Of a stretch of DNA of 64,000 nucleotides, positions 34,200 through 43,030 are shown piece after piece (within the stretch, counting starts at the first letter, position 1; the number at the start of each line of letters is the position of its first letter). The DNA is from Persephonella sp. KM09-Lau-8 (GTDB lineage Bacteria > Aquificota > Aquificia > Aquificales > Hydrogenothermaceae), in assembly GCF_000703085.1 (NCBI RefSeq), contig NZ_JNLL01000001.1:992001-1056000 (forward strand), written 5' to 3'. The translations under genes and the position numbers were made by a program. Under the pieces are notes generated by a model that saw only the letters and a program-made list of their open reading frames with translations, was not told the origin of the DNA and did no database searches.

Positions 34200-35477
34200 T
34201 CAAGATTTACTGACTAACCATTTCCATAAGGGTGTCAGATGAATTTTTAAAGAATTAGTAGTAATTGTTTCTTCTTTCTCAGATGTTATCAAATATGACT
34301 CTTTTATTCCGAAATACTTCATACCTTCTTCTAAGGCAGTTAATTCTCTTTTTAAAGTTTCTTTACTGGATATATCATAACTTACATTTATAAGAAGTTT
34401 TTCTTGAGGAACATAAAAATCAACTTCTCTTTTCTGTCTGAAGTAATAAACATCTTTATATTTTCTTCTTAAATTTAAGAAAACTAAATTTTCATATAAT
34501 TTAGAGAAATCTGGAGAAAATGAAGTGTCGAATATATAATTGAATCCATTATCTACAATAAATACTTTTTTAGGGTTTCTTACTTCTTCTTTTACAGAAC
34601 TTTTAAATACTGCTGTTGTAAACGCTACATAAGCATCATTTAGATACTCAAAATACTCAAACAGTGTATCTTTAGATAGCTTATAACCCATTGATTTGAA
34701 ATCGTTATATAGTTTATTAAAACTTATCAGAGTAGCCGGATTTGAAAATATATACTTAATTAGTAGCTTTAATAAGGAAAGATTTTTAATATGGTATCTC
34801 TCTATAATATCCCTATAGACTACTAAATCGACATAATCCCTGAGAATTCTAATCTGGATATCTTCGTTTTCTTCCAAAACAACTTCAGGAAAACCACCTT
34901 TTATGAGATATTCGTTAAATGCACTTTTTATAAAAGATAAACTTTTAGAAGAATATAAATTAAACTCTATATTTTTAAAATCCAAAAATTCTTTAAAACT
35001 AAGAGGAAAGATTTCATAACTAATCGTCCTTCCCCTTAAAGAAGTTGCTATTTCTTTTGATAGTAGTTTAGAAGAAGAACCTGTTATATATATTTGTGTA
35101 TTCAGTGAGTCATAAATTCTTCTTACAAACTTCTCCCAATATTCAACTTCCTGGACTTCATCCAAAAAAATATATATCCTCTCTTCTCTTTTTCGTGGAA
35201 AAAGTTCAAAATAAGCCTCTATTAGTTCATCAAGATTTTTATAGGTAATACCAATTAATCTATCATCTTCAAAATTTACATAGATAATATTTTCCCTTAG
35301 CCCTTTTTCTCTAAGTTTTTTTATTAAATCAAATAATATATATGTTTTCCCGCTTCTTCTTACCCCAATTAAAGAAACTATTTTTTGTGTATCAAGGGGA
35401 ATATTATAATTCCTACTTAATACCTCTAAATCTTTTTCCATAAAGTCAGTTATTAATCTTTTAAAAAGTTCCTTCAT
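34200..35477 (-). CDS. AAA ATPase of the DUF4143 family
   Basis: About 425 residues. The N-terminal AAA_14 domain has Walker A GVRRSGKTYILF and Walker B IYIFLDEVQEV, plus the sensor-like ITGSSSKLLSKEIATSLRGRT. The C-terminal DUF4143 nuclease-like half carries the FRQKREVDFYV motif (D/E...K type). Such proteins are widespread, often laterally mobile accessory ATPases of unknown role. The start at 35477 is chosen for AGAGGGA upstream; the longer reading from 35528 runs through a repeat-rich promoter. Its codon and base use is more AT-rich than the neighbouring Cus operon, which is compatible with acquisition. Confidence 0.82.
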   Translation of the reverse strand: MKELFKRLITDFMEKDLEVLSRNYNIPLDTQKIVSLIGVRRSGKTYILFDLIKKLREKGLRENIIYVNFEDDRLIGITYKNLDELIEAYFELFPRKREERIYIFLDEVQEVEYWEKFVRRIYDSLNTQIYITGSSSKLLSKEIATSLRGRTISYEIFPLSFKEFLDFKNIEFNLYSSKSLSFIKSAFNEYLIKGGFPEVVLEENEDIQIRILRDYVDLVVYRDIIERYHIKNLSLLKLLIKYIFSNPATLISFNKLYNDFKSMGYKLSKDTLFEYFEYLNDAYVAFTTAVFKSSVKEEVRNPKKVFIVDNGFNYIFDTSFSPDFSKLYENLVFLNLRRKYKDVYYFRQKREVDFYVPQEKLLINVSYDISSKETLKRELTALEEGMKYFGIKESYLITSEKEETITTNSLKIHLTPLWKWLVSKS

Positions 35478-35492
35478 TTTGTCCCTCTTAAC

Positions 35493-35535
35493 AAGGATAA
35501 AAATACAATATTTTATCCTTCTTGACAAGGATAAA
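35493..35535 (-). repeat. Inverted and direct repeats before the DUF4143 ATPase gene
   Basis: AAGGATAAAA (35493-35502) and TTTTATCCTT (35511-35520) form a 10-bp inverted repeat with an 8-bp spacer. A further direct copy, CAAGGATAAA, lies at 35526-35535. The set lies directly upstream of the ATPase start and is a candidate operator. Confidence 0.55.
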
Positions 35536-35556
35536 GAGAGCCTTTACGGCTCCCTT
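35536..35556 (-). terminator. Terminator of the CusABC-like operon
   Basis: On the minus strand GGGAGCC-GTAAA-GGCTCTC (one G-U pair) followed by TTTATCC, directly after the cusA stop. Confidence 0.6.
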
Positions 35557-35559
35557 ATT

Positions 35560-38500
35560 TTAGTTAAACCTTTTATAGACAAATCTATAAACAACGGGCA
35601 GAAGTATTAGTGTCAAAAATGTGGAACTGAATATTCCACCGATAACCACAACAGCAATTGGTTTTTGGATTTCTGAACCTATATCGTTTGTAAACAGAAT
35701 AGGCACAAGACCTAAAGAGGCTGCTGTAGCTGTTATAAGAATAGGTCTAAGCCTTAAGGTAGTGGCCTTTTGTATAGCAGTATCTATATCCTTTCCTTCA
35801 TCTAATACCTGCCTTATGTATGAAACAAGAACAACACCATTTAATGTTGCTATACCGAAAACAGCAATAAATCCAATAGATGCAGGAACAGATAGATTAA
35901 AACCTGATATATAAAGTGCCAGAATTCCTCCGATTGTGGCAAAAGGAACATTAAGCATTATTAAAAATGCATCTCTTATTGAGTTGTAATTTATAAAAAG
36001 CAGCAGGAATATAAGTGCTATTGCCACAGGAACAATGATTGTTAGTTTTTTCATTGCCCTTTCCTGATTTTCAAACTGACCTGCAAAGCGGATAAAATAG
36101 CCCTCAGGTAGTTTTAACTCTTTGTGCAGTTTCTCCCTTAATTCTTTTATAAATCCTCCTAAATCCCTTCCTTCTATATTTAGCTGAACAAGGGCATATC
36201 TCAGGCCGTTTTCATGTCTTATTTTGAAAAATCCTTCTACGATCTTAACATCTGCTATATCCTTTAGATATAAAAGTGTTCCATCCTCTTTTTTATACAC
36301 AGGAATATTTCTGATTTTTTCTATATCATTTAAATCTTTTCCTGAAGTCTTTACAAAAACAGGATAGCTGATAAGACCATCTCTATATTCATTTACTTCT
36401 ATACCTGCCATATACTTTCCAACGAGGGATAAAATCTCTTCTATATTCAGGCCATATCTATAAAGGATTTCTCTTTTAGGAACTATTTGAAGCTGCAGCT
36501 TCCCTGTCTGTGCTTCTGTTTCAACATCTATTGCTCCTTTTGTATTTTTTGCAATTTCTTCCACCTTATAAGCTATCTCATTTATCTTTTCTAAATCATC
36601 TCCAAATATTTTTATAGCCACTGTCGCTTTTACTCCTGATAGTAGCTCTTCTATTCTCATTGCTATAGGCTGGGTAAATATAATTCCTGCAGCAGGCAGG
36701 TCTTTTAACTTTTCCCTCAAAGCCTCTTCAAACTCTTTCCTTGAGGAAAATTCTTTCCACTGGTCATAAGGCTTAAGAAGTATCCATGTTTCCATATAAT
36801 TAACATCCTGAACTTCTCCTTTTTCTGCTCTACCGATTGTTGTGAAAACCTTTTGAACTACATTGAAAGACTTAGCCTGATTTTCTATATATCTTGCTAC
36901 TTTTTCCGACTGATCTAATGAAATATTAGGATCTAAATAAACCTCCAGTAAAACAGCGCCTTCATCAAGTTCAGGGGTAAACTCTGTTCCTATTTTACTA
37001 AGCAGATAGAGGCTACCACCAAAAACAACTGCTGTAGCAATGAATAAAATAGCTCCTATCTTGAAGGCGAATCCCAAAATTTTGTGATAAATCTTTTCAA
37101 TGAACTCCATTACTATATTTTTCTCTGACCCACTTTTTAATCCAAAATAAGCCAGCACCGGCATAGCAACTAATGCAATAAGTAAAGAAGATATAAGTGC
37201 AAAGATTATTGTTAAAGCAAGAGGCTTAAAATATTTACCTTCAACCGATTCAAAACTGAAAATAGGCAAGAAAACAACAATTATAATTAAAATAGCGAAG
37301 ACAACAGGTCTGATTATTTCCTGAACAGAAAGCTTTATAACCTCTAATTTGAACCTTTTGTCTCCTTCTTCATTATGGCTTAAATGCCTGAAGATATTTT
37401 CAATAACAACAACTGTTGCATCTGCAAACAGACCAAGACCAATTGCAAGACCACCAAGGGACATAAGATTTGCAGTAAGACCAAACTGTTTCATAAGGAT
37501 AAATGATAAAAGTAATGTAAAAGGAATAGATAGAATTACAAGGATAGCTGCTCTGATATTTCCAAGAAATATAACCATTGCAATAGATACCAGAATAATA
37601 CCTTCAATTAGTGCCTTTTCTATAGTAGATAAAGCCTTTTCTGTAAGATAAGACTGGTCATATAAAAGCTTTATCTGGACGCCTTCAGGTAGAACCTCTT
37701 CATTTATTCTTTTTATTTCTTTTCTAAGCTTTTCAACTATTTCCTGTGTATTTGTTCCTATCCTTTTGAGGACTATGTTCCCCTGAACCTCTCTACCATT
37801 TAGGGTAAATGCACCTCTTCTTTGGGGAACTTCATCTTCTTTGACTACTGACACATCTTTTATTCTGACAACCTGTCCATCAACTACTTTTACAGGAATG
37901 TTCTGTATGTCTTTTATAGATGTAATACTTCCGACAGCTCTTATGACTAAATCCCCTTCTGCTGTCTTTGTATATCCTCCGCCAGCTAATCCTCCATTTT
38001 TGTCAATTGCTGTAAAGATATCATCAATAGTTAATCTGTATTTCAGGAGTTTCTCTAAATTCGGATAAACAATAAATGCCTTTTCTGGTCCCCATTGGAC
38101 AATATCTTCAACACCGTTGATTGATTTTAAAAGGGGTCTTATAGTCCATTCTTGAATAGTTTTAAGGTCTGTTAATGAGTATTTTCCTGAGTTGTCTACA
38201 AGTGCATACAGCAGAACATTTCCCAAACCTGAAGAGTTTGGACCCATTATTGGAGTAATTCCTTCCGGTAGTTTAGACTGGGCTTCAGGCAGTTTTTCCA
38301 TAACCAGTCGTCTGTCAAAATAAATATCTGTTCCATCTTTAAAGAAAATTGCTACATAAGATAATCCTGCTATACTTTCACTCCTAACTTTTTCCACATC
38401 CTTTATTCCACTCATCACAGTTTCAATTTTTTTGGTTATCAGTGCTTCTACTTCTTCTGCTGAGTATCCAGGAGCTTCTGTGTATATATTTACCTGCGTT

Positions 38501-38619
38501 GGCGTTGGGTCTGGGAATGTATCAACAGGAATAGTTTTAAATGCATAATATCCATAGGCTAAAGCCCCTATTAACAAAAATAGGACTATCAATCTATACT
38601 TAAGTATTAAACCTATCAT
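35560..38619 (-). CDS. cusA: Heavy-metal RND efflux pump, CusA/CzcA family
   Basis: A 1019-residue inner-membrane RND proton antiporter with 12 predicted helices and two large periplasmic loops. PDPTPTQVNIYTEAPGYSAEEVE and the duplicated RND core are typical of the HME subfamily. The proton-relay helix reads LGGLAIGLGLFADATVVVIEN. It lacks the DFG of divalent-cation CzcA proteins and is closer to the monovalent CusA pattern, so copper/silver is the better guess for substrate. It follows the adaptor gene by 11 bp in a CBA-type operon. Confidence 0.92.
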   Translation of the reverse strand: MIGLILKYRLIVLFLLIGALAYGYYAFKTIPVDTFPDPTPTQVNIYTEAPGYSAEEVEALITKKIETVMSGIKDVEKVRSESIAGLSYVAIFFKDGTDIYFDRRLVMEKLPEAQSKLPEGITPIMGPNSSGLGNVLLYALVDNSGKYSLTDLKTIQEWTIRPLLKSINGVEDIVQWGPEKAFIVYPNLEKLLKYRLTIDDIFTAIDKNGGLAGGGYTKTAEGDLVIRAVGSITSIKDIQNIPVKVVDGQVVRIKDVSVVKEDEVPQRRGAFTLNGREVQGNIVLKRIGTNTQEIVEKLRKEIKRINEEVLPEGVQIKLLYDQSYLTEKALSTIEKALIEGIILVSIAMVIFLGNIRAAILVILSIPFTLLLSFILMKQFGLTANLMSLGGLAIGLGLFADATVVVIENIFRHLSHNEEGDKRFKLEVIKLSVQEIIRPVVFAILIIIVVFLPIFSFESVEGKYFKPLALTIIFALISSLLIALVAMPVLAYFGLKSGSEKNIVMEFIEKIYHKILGFAFKIGAILFIATAVVFGGSLYLLSKIGTEFTPELDEGAVLLEVYLDPNISLDQSEKVARYIENQAKSFNVVQKVFTTIGRAEKGEVQDVNYMETWILLKPYDQWKEFSSRKEFEEALREKLKDLPAAGIIFTQPIAMRIEELLSGVKATVAIKIFGDDLEKINEIAYKVEEIAKNTKGAIDVETEAQTGKLQLQIVPKREILYRYGLNIEEILSLVGKYMAGIEVNEYRDGLISYPVFVKTSGKDLNDIEKIRNIPVYKKEDGTLLYLKDIADVKIVEGFFKIRHENGLRYALVQLNIEGRDLGGFIKELREKLHKELKLPEGYFIRFAGQFENQERAMKKLTIIVPVAIALIFLLLFINYNSIRDAFLIMLNVPFATIGGILALYISGFNLSVPASIGFIAVFGIATLNGVVLVSYIRQVLDEGKDIDTAIQKATTLRLRPILITATAASLGLVPILFTNDIGSEIQKPIAVVVIGGIFSSTFLTLILLPVVYRFVYKRFN

Positions 38620-38630
38620 TTTTAACCTCC

Positions 38631-39698
38631 TTACTCCTCTGCTTCTCCGAAGAATTTAGATTTAAGATGAATTGTCCCTTGAACAACTATCTTTTGACCT
38701 TCCTGTAGACCTGATAGAACCTGATAATAACCGTTTATTCTCTCCCCTATTTTGACCTCAACAGGCTTAAAGTTGTTTTCTTTATATTCCACAAAAACAA
38801 AATGTTTTCCTTCATTTTCAACAACAGCAGAGGCAGGAACAAATAATCCCTTGATTTTTCTTAAAGGGATTTTTATATCAACATACATATTTGGCCTTAG
38901 AATATGATTCTGGTTGTTTACTACTACTCTGACATTTACTCTCTTTGTTTCTGGGTCAACCTGTTTGCCTACATAATCAACTATTCCGGAAATTTTTCCT
39001 GTTGGGAATAAAACCTGTGCCTTAGTCCCTTTCTTCACAAAAGGTGTATCTTCCACAGGAACCGCTGCGATTACCCATAACCTTTTGTCTGAATAAATCC
39101 TGAAAAGCATTTTATCTATATCAACACTATCTCCCAGAACAACATTTTGGTCGGTTATATATCCATTTATTTTTGACCTGAGGATGAGAAAACCGTCGCT
39201 AACCTCTCCGTAAACCTTGAGGCTGTCTTGTAATGCCTTTAGATTTGCTTTTGCATTTTCATAGTTAATCTTTGAGTTATAAAATCTTGTGTATGTTATT
39301 AGCTTTTTGTTATATAGCTGCTTTTCCCTTTCATACAGCTTTTTCAGTGTTTCATACTTTACTCTGGCCTGATTTATCTGGGTTGTGATTTTAGCTATTT
39401 CTGGAGAGTAAACATAGGCAAGAATCTGTCCTTTTTTAACTGTATCCCCCTTTTTTACAAAAAGTTTTCTGACTATTCCATCAACAGGGGAATAAATCTT
39501 TTGAACAAGGGTTAAATCCTCCTTTACTACAGCAGGGTATTTTTTTACTAAATCAATCGTCTGGACTTTTACAGTAGTTGTTTTTATCCCCAGAACCTTC
39601 TGGATTTTTGGTGGAATTTCATTACTTTCAGATACTATATTTTCCTCTTCAGCAAAGGCCAAACCCCATATAAGAAGAAATAATATTAACCCTTTCAT
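38631..39698 (-). CDS. cusB: RND efflux periplasmic adaptor, CusB/CzcB family
   Basis: A 355-residue membrane-fusion protein. It has a signal peptide (1-16) and a lipoyl/barrel-sandwich part (IYSPVDGIVRKLFVKKGDTVKKGQ and its partner SKINGYITDQNVVLGD). An alpha-hairpin coiled coil lies between them (about 108-165), followed by beta-barrel and membrane-proximal domains. It links the RND pump to the outer membrane channel. Its ATG overlaps the cusC stop by one base. Confidence 0.9.
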   Translation of the reverse strand: MKGLILFLLIWGLAFAEEENIVSESNEIPPKIQKVLGIKTTTVKVQTIDLVKKYPAVVKEDLTLVQKIYSPVDGIVRKLFVKKGDTVKKGQILAYVYSPEIAKITTQINQARVKYETLKKLYEREKQLYNKKLITYTRFYNSKINYENAKANLKALQDSLKVYGEVSDGFLILRSKINGYITDQNVVLGDSVDIDKMLFRIYSDKRLWVIAAVPVEDTPFVKKGTKAQVLFPTGKISGIVDYVGKQVDPETKRVNVRVVVNNQNHILRPNMYVDIKIPLRKIKGLFVPASAVVENEGKHFVFVEYKENNFKPVEVKIGERINGYYQVLSGLQEGQKIVVQGTIHLKSKFFGEAEE

Positions 39699-40879
39699 TA
39701 TTTAACACCTCCAATTTTTATAAACTCTCCATAAAGTTTGTGTAACTGATAGTAAAGTTGGGCTTTGTATAAAAGAGTCTGGTAATACTGCTTTCTAAGT
39801 GAAGACAGCTCAAGGTATGTAATTGTTCCTTCTTTGTATCCTGATAAGGCAAGCTGTAAGCTCTGGCTAATCTTATCAATAGCTGTTTTGTCCAGTTTGT
39901 TTATCTGATCTGTTAAAACTTTATACTGGTTTGTAATACTTTCTATCTGTGCTTGATACTGGAGTTTATACTGTTTTTCTTTTGCTATTAGCTGCTTTTT
40001 TCTGTTTACAGCAGATATTATTTCTCCCTGATTTCTATAAAAAACAGGAATAGAAGAGGATATTCCTATCCCAAACTCATATTTGCCAAGCTCTTCTGCG
40101 TCTTCCTCTGCTACTAAACCAACAGATATTTGAGGCTTTGCAAGGGCTTTCTGTCTTTTTATCTCTTCATCATAGGATTTAATCAGAAGCTTATAGTAGT
40201 TTAATAGGGGAATATCCTGGACAGATATGCTACCTAAAGGATTAAGCTGATATAGATTTCCTTCTATTTTTACTGGATTTATTCCTGCAATTGCAAACAG
40301 ATAGCTTTCTTTGGCTTGTTTTTCGGATTTTAGTTTTTGTATCTCAAGCTGGATAAGGGAAATATCTTTTTCTGTCCGCAGAACATCTATTAGCAGTGCA
40401 TCCCCAAGCTCATATTTTTCCTTTATAAATGAATAAAGCTTTTGCAGGTTCTCAAGTTCTTTTTGTCTTATTTTAATCTGCTGGTCTAAAAACAGAATTT
40501 CATAAAAAATCTGGTATATCTGGCCAGCAAGGATATTTCTCTGTTGTTGGAAAAAATATTCCTCTGCTTTTTTCTGTAAAACAGCTGATTTTATTGCAAA
40601 ATCTTTTTCTCCCCATAGCCTAAGCTGCTGGCTTATAGAAAAAGATGTTAAAGCAAAGCCGCTTTCTGTCTGGGATACAAGTCTGCCAAACTCAATATCA
40701 ATTTCAGGATTATATGTCTGTTTGGCAGAAAGAATTTTACCCTCATAAGCCTTTTTCTTATATTCATAGCTTTTTAGATACGGACTGTTTTCAAAGGCTT
40801 GCTGCAAAATATCCTCATAGGTTGCAGCATAGCTAAAGCCAATTATTAACAGGAATACAATATAAAATCTGGAAAACAT
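39698..40879 (-). CDS. cusC: TolC-family outer membrane efflux protein, CusC/CzcC-like
   Basis: A 393-residue exported protein with a signal peptide (1-18) and two repeated long alpha-helical hairpin halves of the outer membrane efflux family (about 25-190 and 205-385, for example NSPYLKSYEYKKKAYEGKILSAKQTYNPEIDIEFG). It would form the trimeric exit duct of the CusABC-like complex. GGAGG-type ribosome site TCAGGAGG precedes the ATG. First of the three structural pump genes. Confidence 0.88.
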   Translation of the reverse strand: MFSRFYIVFLLIIGFSYAATYEDILQQAFENSPYLKSYEYKKKAYEGKILSAKQTYNPEIDIEFGRLVSQTESGFALTSFSISQQLRLWGEKDFAIKSAVLQKKAEEYFFQQQRNILAGQIYQIFYEILFLDQQIKIRQKELENLQKLYSFIKEKYELGDALLIDVLRTEKDISLIQLEIQKLKSEKQAKESYLFAIAGINPVKIEGNLYQLNPLGSISVQDIPLLNYYKLLIKSYDEEIKRQKALAKPQISVGLVAEEDAEELGKYEFGIGISSSIPVFYRNQGEIISAVNRKKQLIAKEKQYKLQYQAQIESITNQYKVLTDQINKLDKTAIDKISQSLQLALSGYKEGTITYLELSSLRKQYYQTLLYKAQLYYQLHKLYGEFIKIGGVK

Positions 40880-40937
40880 ATTAAACCTCCTGAAAAATGG
40901 TTTTGAAAAAAACAGAATAAGGCCGTAAAAATTTAGA

Positions 40938-41243
40938 TTAAGAAAGGGTTGGAGGTTTAAATATCTCTTGAGGGGTATCCTTTGGATTTAAATCTGGTAG
41001 GATAGGAATATGCTTTTCAGAAAACTTAATCTCTTTAATTTCAAAGTTTTCCACAAATAGATACTTTAGATGCAAATTCTGATGAATCTCGCATAGAGGG
41101 TCATTGTCTTCATGGGCATTATAAAAGGATTTTAGACTTTCAACTTTTTGCATACATGGGTCTATTTTGTAAAAAACAAACTCATGAAAAACATTAAAGG
41201 AAAATCCTATTAGCAAGATAATCGCCACTAATTTTTTGAACAT
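40938..41243 (-). CDS. Small exported Cys/His protein leading the efflux operon
   Basis: 101 residues. The hydrophobic N-terminus (KKLVAIILLIGFSFNVFH) reads as a signal peptide or anchor. C30, C51 and several His residues (NAHEDNDPLCEIHQNLH) could bind metal, and the Pro-rich end IFKPPTLS resembles tails of small proteins in copper operons, from memory. No ribosome site precedes the ATG. A weak TAAATT would set +1 on the start codon (leaderless). Located 58 bp before cusC, it is probably part of the metal-efflux transcript. A periplasmic metal-binding or sensing role is inferred. Confidence 0.6.
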   Translation of the reverse strand: MFKKLVAIILLIGFSFNVFHEFVFYKIDPCMQKVESLKSFYNAHEDNDPLCEIHQNLHLKYLFVENFEIKEIKFSEKHIPILPDLNPKDTPQEIFKPPTLS

Positions 41244-41252
41244 ATTGTTAAT

Positions 41253-41279
41253 TTAGCAGATTTATCTTTGTTTTGCTAA
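41253..41279 (-). promoter_or_regulatory. Dyad over the promoter of the efflux operon
   Basis: TTAGCA-N15-TGCTAA. On the minus strand the first arm coincides with a possible -35 (TTAGCA), and TAAATT (a -10 candidate) follows after 18 bp. A dyad lying in the promoter spacer is the arrangement used by MerR-type metal regulators. Confidence 0.35.
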
Positions 41280-41297
41280 TGGTTTATCTCATAAAAT

Positions 41298-42254
41298 TTA
41301 TAGCCAGCCTTTTCTTTTAAAGATATAAAGTGGAATTAATGCTGAGATTATCATAAGAAGCAATGCAAATGGATAACCATATTTCCATGCCAGTTCAGGC
41401 ATGTGCTGAAAGTTCATGCCATAAATACTCGCTATCAGTGTAGGTGGAAGGAATATAACAGACATAATTGTGAATATTTTTATAACCTGGTTTTGCTGAA
41501 TATTAAGTAGTCCCAGAAATGTATTTTGCAGGTAATCAAGTCTTTCAAAATTAAAAGTGGTGTATTCAATCAGTGAATTTACATCTTTTATCATTATTCT
41601 CAGTTCTTCTCTTACCTCACGGGGAACTTTGTAAGATTTGAGCAACGAGGATAATATTCTCTGTTTGTCAATCAGGTTTTCTCTGATTGTCATATTCATC
41701 TCTTCAAAATAAGAGATAGACTCAAGGATTTCTTCTGTTATATCAATTCCTGTAAAAATAATCTTACTAAGCTTGCTTATCTCTCTGGTTATGAACTCAA
41801 GAGTGTCCGCATCTGTATCAATTCTAATCTCGAGCAGTCCAGCAAAAACATAATATCCATCTTCGTAGGCACTTGGATTCATCATAAGCTTTTTAACAAG
41901 CTCTTTGAAAGTTTTAAGCTCCCTATATCTAACCGTTATCAGATGGTGTTTTTTCAAGATAAATGTTACTGTTTCATTGAAAGGAGTTTCACCTTCGGTG
42001 GTTATCAAATAATAGGCATTGATTGTTATACTTTCTTCGTCTTCAAAATATCTGGAACTGATTTCTATCTCTGTGATTTCCTGTTTAGACGGAAATTCAA
42101 CCTCAAATTCTTTTGATACCCATTCTATCTCTTCATCGGTGGGGGAAATCATATCAATCCACAGGACTTTTTCAGGATGTTTACATTTCCTTGAGAGGTC
42201 TTCTACATTCTCAATCCTTATATTTTGCTCTTCTCTTATGAATAATCTAATCAT
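41298..42254 (-). CDS. corA: CorA-family Mg2+/Co2+ transporter
   Basis: 318 residues. A large cytoplasmic N-terminal domain (1-255) is followed by two C-terminal transmembrane helices, with the signature YGMNFQHMPELAW between them. This GMN loop forms the pore filter of pentameric CorA channels. The tail ends in basic residues (FKRKGWL) as usual. It is monocistronic, downstream of nothing on its strand, and divergent from the HNH-queH run. Confidence 0.95.
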   Translation of the reverse strand: MIRLFIREEQNIRIENVEDLSRKCKHPEKVLWIDMISPTDEEIEWVSKEFEVEFPSKQEITEIEISSRYFEDEESITINAYYLITTEGETPFNETVTFILKKHHLITVRYRELKTFKELVKKLMMNPSAYEDGYYVFAGLLEIRIDTDADTLEFITREISKLSKIIFTGIDITEEILESISYFEEMNMTIRENLIDKQRILSSLLKSYKVPREVREELRIMIKDVNSLIEYTTFNFERLDYLQNTFLGLLNIQQNQVIKIFTIMSVIFLPPTLIASIYGMNFQHMPELAWKYGYPFALLLMIISALIPLYIFKRKGWL

Positions 42255-42318
42255 AATACCTTATGATACTACTTTTTAATTTTTTCGTAAAAAATGAATC
42301 TATGTTGATTTTCTCCAG

Positions 42319-42389
42319 TATAAAAAATTTTTTATAGGAGATTTTATACAAAATAGCCCTTTACTGCAAATATAATGTCTATTATATTT
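42319..42389 (+). promoter_or_regulatory. Palindromes upstream of the HNH-queH operon
   Basis: An 18-bp perfect palindrome of T/A bases (42319-42336) lies upstream of AAATATAAT-N4-ATTATATTT (42368-42389). The second closely resembles the porin operator at 54348. ATATTGCAA is repeated directly at 42391-42399 and 42415-42423. TATAAA at 42402-42407 is a possible -10. Confidence 0.4.
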
Positions 42390-42436
42390 AATATTGCAAT
42401 GTATAAAAATTCAGATATTGCAAATTAGAGGTAAAA

Positions 42437-43030
42437 ATGGGTGAGATAATCTGTCAATTTGGAGATGAAATCCTGAAAAAAATAGATGGCTTTGAAAATT
42501 ATGCCGTTAGCAACAAAGGATATATCTACAGAGGATTGAAATATGGGCTTTTACCTGAAAAATATAAGGAATTCAGGGTAAAGCCATTTAAAAATAAGCA
42601 AGGCTTCCTGCAGGTTCAGCTCAGTAATAGAGGAAAAAGAAAAATTTTCTACGTTCACAGGCTTGTTGCCCAGTATTTTGTCCCTAATCCTGAAAATTAT
42701 AAATATGTTATCCATATAGACGGGAACAGAGAAAATAACGAGGCTTCAAATCTAAAATGGAGTCCTTATTCAGACAGAAAGGGGGAAGAAAGCTATTCAG
42801 AAATATTTGATTTATACTCACAGGGGTATTCTATTTATAAAATCTCAAAACAGACAGGATTAAGTCCCCAAAAAATAATGAAAATATTAGGCAAAAAGGA
42901 TATATTAAGTATATCCATATCCCCTGAGCTAAAAGAGAAGCTTGTTCAGGAAGCAAAGGAAAAAGGTATAACCTTAAATAAACTGATTGAGGAAATACTA
43001 AACCAATATATAGGAGAAAAAAATGGATAA
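42437..43030 (+). CDS. HNH endonuclease-like protein with NUMOD4, HTH and RHH modules
   Basis: 197 residues in four parts. A NUMOD4-like start (IDGFENYAVSNKGYIY, 16-31) is followed by an HNH core (H74 in VHRLVAQYF, then HIDGNRENNEASNLKW, 93-108). A short helix-turn-helix unit follows (about 117-152), then a C-terminal ribbon-helix-helix-like segment (SISISPELKEKLVQEAKEKGITLNKLIEEIL). The first two modules resemble free-standing homing endonucleases; the two DNA-binding ends are an unusual addition. AGAGGT precedes the ATG. It overlaps queH by eight bases, so it is translated together with a housekeeping tRNA-modification gene. It may be a domesticated nuclease or a DNA-binding regulator. Confidence 0.75.
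   Translation: MGEIICQFGDEILKKIDGFENYAVSNKGYIYRGLKYGLLPEKYKEFRVKPFKNKQGFLQVQLSNRGKRKIFYVHRLVAQYFVPNPENYKYVIHIDGNRENNEASNLKWSPYSDRKGEESYSEIFDLYSQGYSIYKISKQTGLSPQKIMKILGKKDILSISISPELKEKLVQEAKEKGITLNKLIEEILNQYIGEKNG

Noticed and set aside
34200-35528. DUF4143 ATPase read as part of an insertion sequence
   Set aside because: No transposase, terminal inverted repeats or target duplication is visible; the AAGGATAAA repeats occur only on the promoter side.
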